The notes under the pieces: generated by a model
Databases searched by the model: none
What the model was told of the DNA's origin: nothing
What the model saw: the letters and a program-made list of their open reading frames with translations, nothing else
Made by a program: the position numbers and the translations under genes
Part shown: positions 8,392 to 11,964 of the stretch, one piece after another
Position numbering within the stretch: position 1 is the stretch's first letter
Layout of the letters: the number at the start of each line of letters is the position of its first letter
Origin: CAZIPZ01 sp964541075
GTDB taxonomy: Bacteria; Acidobacteriota; Terriglobia; 20CM-2-55-15
Direction: 5' to 3'
Assembly: GCA_964541075.1 (NCBI GenBank)
Contig: CAZIPZ010000120.1
Coordinates: forward strand, 1-11,964
DNA: 11,964 nucleotides

Positions 8392-8658
8392 GTGAGCGCT
8401 GGAATACAAGGATTTTGTCACACTATGCAGCGAGGAAATCATTTGTCTCAAGTTGAAGTCCGCAGAATCATTTCACTTCTCAAAAACACGGATCTCAAAT
8501 TGGCAGAAATCGCTGAACGGATGCGATGCAGTCGAAGCGCGGTCGGTGCGATCAATCGCCGTCACCAGATTCGTGATTATGCCGGCCTCCGAAGTGGATG
8601 GAGCGTCTCGGGAGACGCCGCCGACGCCGATGCGTCTGTTGGTGATCGGCGTAAATAG
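8392..8658 (+). CDS. Small helix-turn-helix protein
   Basis: This 88-residue product starts at GTG 8392, with GAGGA 4 nt upstream; ATG 8425 in frame is an alternative that keeps the whole domain. Residues about 19-70 form a compact DNA-binding-like unit: LSQVEVRRIISLLKNTDLK, then the helix-turn-helix LAEIAERMRCSRSAVGAINRR (37-57), then HQIRDYAGLRSGW. The AEIAxRMxCSRSAV pattern is that of resolvase/Hin-like or MarR-like recognition helices, and the RDYAGLRS tail looks conserved rather than random. The last ~18 residues are low in order and overlap two hairpins in the DNA. It converges on the cyaY homologue and is divergent from the kinase operon. It could be a local regulator; no target is shown. 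I have no named family for it. Confidence 0.6.
   Translation: MSAGIQGFCHTMQRGNHLSQVEVRRIISLLKNTDLKLAEIAERMRCSRSAVGAINRRHQIRDYAGLRSGWSVSGDAADADASVGDRRK
8603..8651. repeat. Two adjacent perfect inverted repeats at the 3' end of the small HTH gene
   Basis: GCGTCTC (8603-8609) pairs with GAGACGC (8612-8618) around GG, and CGCCGAT (8625-8631) pairs with ATCGGCG (8645-8651) around a 13-nt loop. They lie in the last codons of the gene, before a convergent neighbour. No T tract follows, so intrinsic termination is not supported, though they could act as RNA 3'-end hairpins. Confidence 0.35.
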
Positions 8659-8748
8659 AACTTCGAGAATGCATTTATCGGACTTTCGGTTTCCGTTTGT
8701 TTGCTGATCGTTCTCGATACTATCTCTGCTCAGTCGGCGGCGCTGTCA

Positions 8749-9084
8749 CTAACTCAACGCGATCGCCCCGGATCCGAGTTGGTCGCCAAGAAGGCGGCCG
8801 ACAAGGGTGGGAAAGGATTCTCCAGTCGCCCGAAAAACGAATTCAGACCCGGACCAGTCGAGCTTGAAGCTTGTGGATTGCGCGGATATCCAAATCTGTC
8901 GGGTTGCACTCTGGGGGCTGATGACAATCTTGCCCGGGTGCAGACCTTCCGCTGCAATGGACAGCACTCCGTTCTGAAAAACAATCTCCACATCGTGTTC
9001 ATCGTTCACCTTGTCGAGCGAACGATTAAGTTTGTTCACGGCAGCGTCGTAGTATGCGCGAAATTCGCTCTCAGCAATGGCCAT
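8749..9084 (-). CDS. cyaY: Frataxin-like iron-binding protein (CyaY homologue)
   Basis: The product is 111 residues, the normal size for bacterial CyaY. A first helix (about 5-28, SEFRAYYDAAVNKLNRSLDKV) is followed by the beta sheet: DVEIVFQNGVLSI, GKIVISPQ, RQIWISA (62-68), FKLDW (73-77). A C-terminal helix, SFPTLVGRLLGDQL, closes the fold. The NRQxPxxQxWxA-type signature of frataxins appears as SPQSATRQIWISA. Acidic residues in helix 1 and its exit (E5, E7, D13, D24, D28, E29, D31) correspond to the iron-binding ridge. The DWSG turn at 76-79 is more like mitochondrial frataxin than E. coli CyaY, and the usual Trp after it is Phe (F82). Frataxins bind iron and modulate the IscS/IscU iron-sulfur assembly machinery. 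No isc or suf gene is visible here. A TATAAT lies 7 nt before the ATG and no ribosome site is seen. Confidence 0.85.
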   Translation of the reverse strand: MAIAESEFRAYYDAAVNKLNRSLDKVNDEHDVEIVFQNGVLSIAAEGLHPGKIVISPQSATRQIWISAQSTSFKLDWSGSEFVFRATGESFPTLVGRLLGDQLGSGAIALS

Positions 9085-9088
9085 GAGC

Positions 9089-9099
9089 GGTATTATACC
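9089..9099. promoter_or_regulatory. Palindromic shared -10 element between cyaY and the FEN-1 gene
   Basis: GGTATTATACC is a perfect 11-bp palindrome around one central base. On the minus strand it contains TATAAT (9097-9092), a perfect -10, placed so that transcription would begin at or next to the A of the cyaY ATG at 9084. On the plus strand it reads TATTAT (9091-9096), a 5-of-6 match facing the FEN-1 gene. The -35 regions are poor on both sides. It may be a bidirectional promoter or an operator. Confidence 0.45.
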
Positions 9100-9146
9100 T
9101 TGCGACTTCAGTAGCGCTGTCGTGCGACCGGGGCGAGTACTTCGAA

Positions 9147-10127
9147 ATGGGCGTCCTTCTCACACCGATCATCATCAAGCAGACGCTCGAACTTGATGCG
9201 CTGAGGGGAAAACGGCTCGCCATCGACGGAAACGGGGAGTTGTATCAGTTTCTTGCCTTGATCCGATTAAGGGACGGCTCTCCCCTAATGGACTCGACCG
9301 GACGAGTGACATCTCATCTGTCGGGACTGTTTTATCGCGCGACAAGGCTCATTGCGGACTATGGAATAGAGTTGGTCTATGTTTTTGATGGAGCTCCACC
9401 CGTCCTCAAAGCCACGGAAATCACCCGGCGGCGAAGCATCAAGGAGCGGTATGAGGCTGAACGAGCCGAAGCCATGGAAGCCGGGGACCTGAAGAAAGCG
9501 TTCTCCAAAGCAACGATGACCTCCCGTCTTACACGGACAATGGTTGGCGAGGCCCGCGAACTCTTGAAGCTGATGGGCCTGCCGGTCGTGCAGGCTCCCT
9601 CGGAAGGAGAGGCTCAGGCGTCCTATCTTGCCCGCAAAGGAGACGTATGGGCCGCCGGCAGCAAAGACTATGACGCTCTTTTGTTTGGCGCGCCCCGGAT
9701 CGTCCGGTTTCTCGGCGTCGCTGGAAAAGAATTTCTGCCGAGCAAGGGCGCCTTTCGGTCCGTCAAGCCAGAATTGATCGACTCTGATGAGATGCTTCAG
9801 GAATATGGCATCACGCGAGACCAGCTTGTAGATTTGGCTCTGCTGGTTGGCACGGATTTCAACAATGGCGTCAAAGGTATAGGGCCGAAAAAGGCATTGA
9901 AACTTGTGTGTGAATTCGGATCTATTGAGAACATGCCGATTGAGATTCGCAATGGTGTGGGCCCCGTATCCGAAATTCGCGACTTGTTTCTCAATCCTGC
10001 CGTCACCAATGAATACGCGATTCAATTTGAAGAGCCGGATGTGGACGCCGTTCTCAATTTCTTGTGCACTGAGCGCGAGTTTTCGCGTGAACGGGTCACT
10101 GCTGCTTTAGATCGGGCATTTCAATGA
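9147..10127 (+). CDS. fen: Archaeal/eukaryotic-type flap endonuclease (FEN-1/XPG family) lacking the PCNA-binding tail
   Basis: This 326-residue protein aligns by eye almost end to end with archaeal FEN-1. The N domain starts MGVLLTPII and contains the AIDGNGELYQFLALIRLRDGSPL block and VYVFDGAPPVLK. The I domain contains MGLPVVQAPSEGEAQASYLA and GSKDYDALLFGAPRIVR. The H2TH/DNA-binding loop is GVKGIGPKKALKLV (241-254). All seven metal-binding carboxylates are present: D27, D81, E153, E155, D174, D176 and D237. Gly2, which becomes the N-terminus in FEN-1, is kept. FEN-1 cuts 5' flaps during Okazaki-fragment maturation and long-patch repair; in bacteria the 5' nuclease of Pol I normally does this, and that protein has a different sequence style. 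The protein stops at REFSRERVTAALDRAFQ, about where archaeal enzymes continue to the QxxLxxWF PCNA box, which is absent. The ribosome site is weak. The stop overlaps the next gene as ATGA. Confidence 0.93.
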   Translation: MGVLLTPIIIKQTLELDALRGKRLAIDGNGELYQFLALIRLRDGSPLMDSTGRVTSHLSGLFYRATRLIADYGIELVYVFDGAPPVLKATEITRRRSIKERYEAERAEAMEAGDLKKAFSKATMTSRLTRTMVGEARELLKLMGLPVVQAPSEGEAQASYLARKGDVWAAGSKDYDALLFGAPRIVRFLGVAGKEFLPSKGAFRSVKPELIDSDEMLQEYGITRDQLVDLALLVGTDFNNGVKGIGPKKALKLVCEFGSIENMPIEIRNGVGPVSEIRDLFLNPAVTNEYAIQFEEPDVDAVLNFLCTEREFSRERVTAALDRAFQ

Positions 10128-11122
10128 CGCCGTTTGAACTGACAAAAACCATGATGTCGATTGCATCTGTCACCGGAAGCGAACGGGAAATGGGCGAGTT
10201 TGTCTCGTCGCATTTGTCGGCACTGGGATTTCAAGTCGAGCGACAATCCGTTAGCGAAGACCGGTTTAACGTGCTCGCAGCGCTGAACCCTGATCCTCGA
10301 GTCATCCTTTGCACCCACATCGATACCGTTCCACCGGTTCTTCCTGTTCGTGAGGATGAAAACTTCCTCTATGGAAGGGGCGCCTGCGACACGAAGGGAA
10401 TTATCGCCGCGATGCTCGAAGCCGGCAGCCGGTTGCGAACCGGCGGAGTCACAAACTTTGGCTATCTATTTTTAGTTGGAGAAGAAACTGACGGCGCAGG
10501 TGCAAAGGCTGCAAACACACTTTCCTGGAAATCAAAATTTGTTGTTGTGGGTGAACCGACCCAAAACCAGCTTGCGCGCGCTCAGAAAGGAACGTTCATG
10601 GCGAACCTTTCGGTCGAAGGGCGAGCGGCTCATTCCGGCTATCCCGAAGCAGGAGTCTCGGCGATCGAAAATCTTTGGAGGGTGCTCACGGATTGCAAGG
10701 CTGAAAGCTGGGGAAATGACCCGATTCTGGGTAAAGGCAGTTTCAACGTCGGTGTTTTTCAGGGTGGCGAACGCGCGAATATCGTCCCGGCGCGTGCGAA
10801 CGCCGCCATTATGATCCGCACCACCGAACCGCGCCGTGTTGTTGAAGAGAAGATGCGGACGATACTGGCGAACCGAGCTACCATGGAGGTTGTGGCGGGG
10901 GCGGATCCGCTTCTGATGCATGTCGTCGAAGGATTTTCAACCACTGTCGTCTCGTTCGGCAGCGATGCTCCTTATCTTGGAAATCTGGGCAAGCCTCTGC
11001 TGATCGGTCCCGGATCGATACTCGACGCTCACACGGTTGGGGAAAAAATCAGCAAACGAGAATTGATGGAAGGGGCGGCGTTATACGAGCGACTGGTCCG
11101 CATACTCGCGGCTATGGAGTGA
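10124..11122 (+). CDS. M20 family metallo-amidohydrolase (ArgE/DapE/LysK-like)
   Basis: The product is 332 residues, short for M20 deacylases (usually 350-400). The di-zinc site is complete: H65 and D67 in CTHIDTVPP, bridging D89 in YGRGACDTKG, the general base E120 and ligand E121 in VGEETDG, E144 in VVVGEPT, and H303 in SILDAHTVGE. The lid/dimerisation domain begins near VEGRAAHSGYPEAGVSAIE. Such enzymes remove an acyl group from N-acyl amino acids or peptides. Because dapB and dapA follow directly, succinyl- or acetyl-diaminopimelate deacylase (DapE role) is the leading guess, but the GRGACDTKG motif fits acetylornithine/acetyl-lysine deacetylases as well. Its ATG overlaps the FEN-1 stop by four bases, so the two are probably translationally coupled. 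The family call is firm; the substrate is inferred. Confidence 0.9.
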   Translation: MTPFELTKTMMSIASVTGSEREMGEFVSSHLSALGFQVERQSVSEDRFNVLAALNPDPRVILCTHIDTVPPVLPVREDENFLYGRGACDTKGIIAAMLEAGSRLRTGGVTNFGYLFLVGEETDGAGAKAANTLSWKSKFVVVGEPTQNQLARAQKGTFMANLSVEGRAAHSGYPEAGVSAIENLWRVLTDCKAESWGNDPILGKGSFNVGVFQGGERANIVPARANAAIMIRTTEPRRVVEEKMRTILANRATMEVVAGADPLLMHVVEGFSTTVVSFGSDAPYLGNLGKPLLIGPGSILDAHTVGEKISKRELMEGAALYERLVRILAAME

Positions 11123-11134
11123 TGTCCACAAGTT

Positions 11135-11845
11135 ATGAAGATCGCCATAATAGGCTTCGGCAAGATGGGTCGCGAAATCGAGTCCATCGCCCGCCAGCAA
11201 GGTGAAGTCGTGTCGAAGGTTTTCGATATTGGAAATCCGGTTACGGCGCGTGATCTTTCCGGCGTGGATGTGTGCATCGATTTTTCTACACCTGATGCCG
11301 TAATGGACAACATCCGCGCTGCAGTTGATGCCAAAACAGACATTGTCGTCGGCACAACGGGGTGGCATGGAAGACTTCCCGAAGTCAGGGAAATGGTCCG
11401 GCACTCAGGATTGTTGTATTCGGCGAACTTTTCACTGGGGATGAATATTTTTTTTCGAATAGTCGCACGCGCGGCTGAATTGGTCCGTGACGCGCCCGAC
11501 TACGATCCGTTCGTTCACGAGATGCATCATAGTGAGAAAACGGATTCTCCAAGCGGCACCGCACTCCGAATCGCCGGCATCCTTATGGAAAGGATCGATC
11601 GGAAAACGGAGTTGTTAGGGAGTCCGCCCGATGGAAAGATATCACCGCACCAGTTGCATGTATCATCAACGCGCGCCGGCGCGATCGCCGGCATCCACAC
11701 CGTGGGATTTGATTCGGACGCGGATCTGATCGAGCTTCGTCACACTGCCAAGAGTCGCCGTGGATTCGCCCTGGGGGCGCTGACTGCGGCGCGCTGGCTG
11801 CACGGCCGGACGGGCGTTTACACGATGGATGATGTGGAGTTCTAG
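11135..11845 (+). CDS. dapB: 4-hydroxy-tetrahydrodipicolinate reductase DapB
   Basis: The product is 236 residues, a short-form DapB (E. coli 273). The N-terminal dinucleotide-binding fold starts MKIAIIGFGKMG (7-12 GFGKMG), with DFSTPDA (49-55) and VGTTGW (72-77). The catalytic and substrate-binding motif EMHHSEKTDSPSGTA (129-143) gives H131 as the acid/base residue and K135. SANFSLGMN and RAGAIAGIHTVGF complete the family pattern. DapB reduces hydroxy-tetrahydrodipicolinate with NAD(P)H on the way to diaminopimelate and lysine, in the cytoplasm. The gene starts 12 nt after the M20 stop; the only purine-rich site, GGAG, is 15 nt from the ATG, so translation may rely on readthrough coupling. 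The stop codon overlaps the dapA ribosome site. Confidence 0.96.
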   Translation: MKIAIIGFGKMGREIESIARQQGEVVSKVFDIGNPVTARDLSGVDVCIDFSTPDAVMDNIRAAVDAKTDIVVGTTGWHGRLPEVREMVRHSGLLYSANFSLGMNIFFRIVARAAELVRDAPDYDPFVHEMHHSEKTDSPSGTALRIAGILMERIDRKTELLGSPPDGKISPHQLHVSSTRAGAIAGIHTVGFDSDADLIELRHTAKSRRGFALGALTAARWLHGRTGVYTMDDVEF

Positions 11846-11849
11846 GAGG
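11844..11849 (+). promoter_or_regulatory. Strong ribosome binding site of dapA
   Basis: AGGAGG at 11844-11849 lies 4 nt before the dapA ATG at 11854 and overlaps the dapB stop codon TAG (11843-11845). It is the best Shine-Dalgarno match in the cluster, in contrast to the weak sites of the FEN-1, M20 and dapB genes. Confidence 0.85.
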
Positions 11850-11853
11850 ATCG

Positions 11854-11964
11854 ATGAAGAAGCAGTTTCAGGGAACCGGTACAGCCCTTGTGACGCCGTT
11901 TCAGGCAGATGGCGCCATCGATGAGAAAGCATTGCGCCGGCTGGTCGATTTCCAGATCGACGAG
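11854..11964 (+). CDS. dapA: 4-hydroxy-tetrahydrodipicolinate synthase DapA (3' partial)
   Basis: The first 37 codons are present and the gene runs off the window. The start MKKQFQGTGTALVTPF, then DGAIDEKALRRLVDFQIDE, is the classic N-terminal signature of DapA (the G-T-G/A-x-x-T-P-F strand of the class I aldolase barrel). DapA condenses pyruvate with aspartate semialdehyde; its product feeds DapB, encoded just upstream. The start is fixed by the AGGAGG site 4 nt before the ATG. The catalytic Lys and Tyr lie beyond the window. Other members of the DHDPS/NAL superfamily share this start, but the dapB context makes DapA by far the likeliest. Confidence 0.9.
   Translation, partial: MKKQFQGTGTALVTPFQADGAIDEKALRRLVDFQIDE

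Noticed and set aside
8251..8451. 66-codon minus-strand frame upstream of the kinase gene
   Set aside because: It overlaps the better-supported HTH gene on the plus strand and the kinase promoter region, and its product shows no domain.
8603..8651. Intrinsic terminator after the HTH gene
   Set aside because: The two hairpins lie inside the coding region and no T tract follows either, so they are listed only as inverted repeats.
9285..10025. 246-codon minus-strand frame inside the FEN-1 gene
   Set aside because: It lies wholly antisense to a strongly conserved gene. Long antisense frames are common at this base composition.
9147..10127. The idea that the whole window is archaeal because of FEN-1
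   Set aside because: TonB-dependent receptor, DUF5916 outer-membrane barrel and LytS/LytTR system all indicate a diderm bacterium, and fen is coupled to the adjacent dap-cluster genes.
1..11964. CRISPR arrays, insertion sequences, tRNA or rRNA genes, toxin-antitoxin or phage-defence genes
   Set aside because: Reading both strands gave no regularly spaced repeats, transposase motifs, tRNA-like cloverleafs or defence-gene signatures.

Overview
The window looks like a piece of a Gram-negative bacterial chromosome, most likely from an acidobacterium or a similar soil or sediment lineage. This is inferred from gene content: an outer-membrane DUF5916 protein, a DUF4159 protein, a TonB-dependent receptor with an N-terminal carboxypeptidase-regulatory-like domain, a LytS/LytTR-type two-component pair and diaminopimelate genes. 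A run of 10 N at 2359-2368 suggests a draft or metagenome assembly. No rRNA, tRNA, insertion sequence or CRISPR array was seen.

Layout. (1) 1-2931, plus strand: the 3' part of a DUF5916 outer-membrane beta-barrel gene, then a DUF4159 gene with a signal peptide, which carries the assembly gap. (2) 2932-3240: a convergent gene-free stretch with one perfect hairpin and a degenerate second copy of it. (3) 8226-3241, minus strand: a sensor histidine kinase of the LytS/YehU (PF06580) type and its LytTR response regulator, overlapping by ATGA. After a 100-bp gap with its own candidate promoter comes a TonB-dependent receptor. The layout suggests that the two-component system controls outer-membrane uptake, or is at least co-expressed with it. 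(4) 8392-8658, plus strand: a small helix-turn-helix protein. (5) 9084-8749, minus strand: a frataxin/CyaY homologue. (6) 9147-11964, plus strand: a tight four-gene run of an archaeal/eukaryotic-type FEN-1 flap endonuclease, an M20 metallo-amidohydrolase (ATGA overlap), dapB, and the start of dapA.

The most unusual item is the FEN-1 homologue. It keeps all seven active-site carboxylates and the Met-Gly N-terminus of archaeal FEN-1, but ends before the region that holds the PCNA-binding tail in archaea. It is translationally coupled to an amidohydrolase in a lysine/diaminopimelate cluster. It is divergent from the frataxin gene, and between the two lies an 11-bp perfect palindrome that reads as TATAAT on one strand and TATTAT on the other. 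On the frataxin side, this -10 sits so close to the ATG that the mRNA could be leaderless.

No defence island, toxin-antitoxin pair or mobile element could be supported. The novelty lies in the FEN-1 gene with its setting and in the kinase-regulator-receptor unit.
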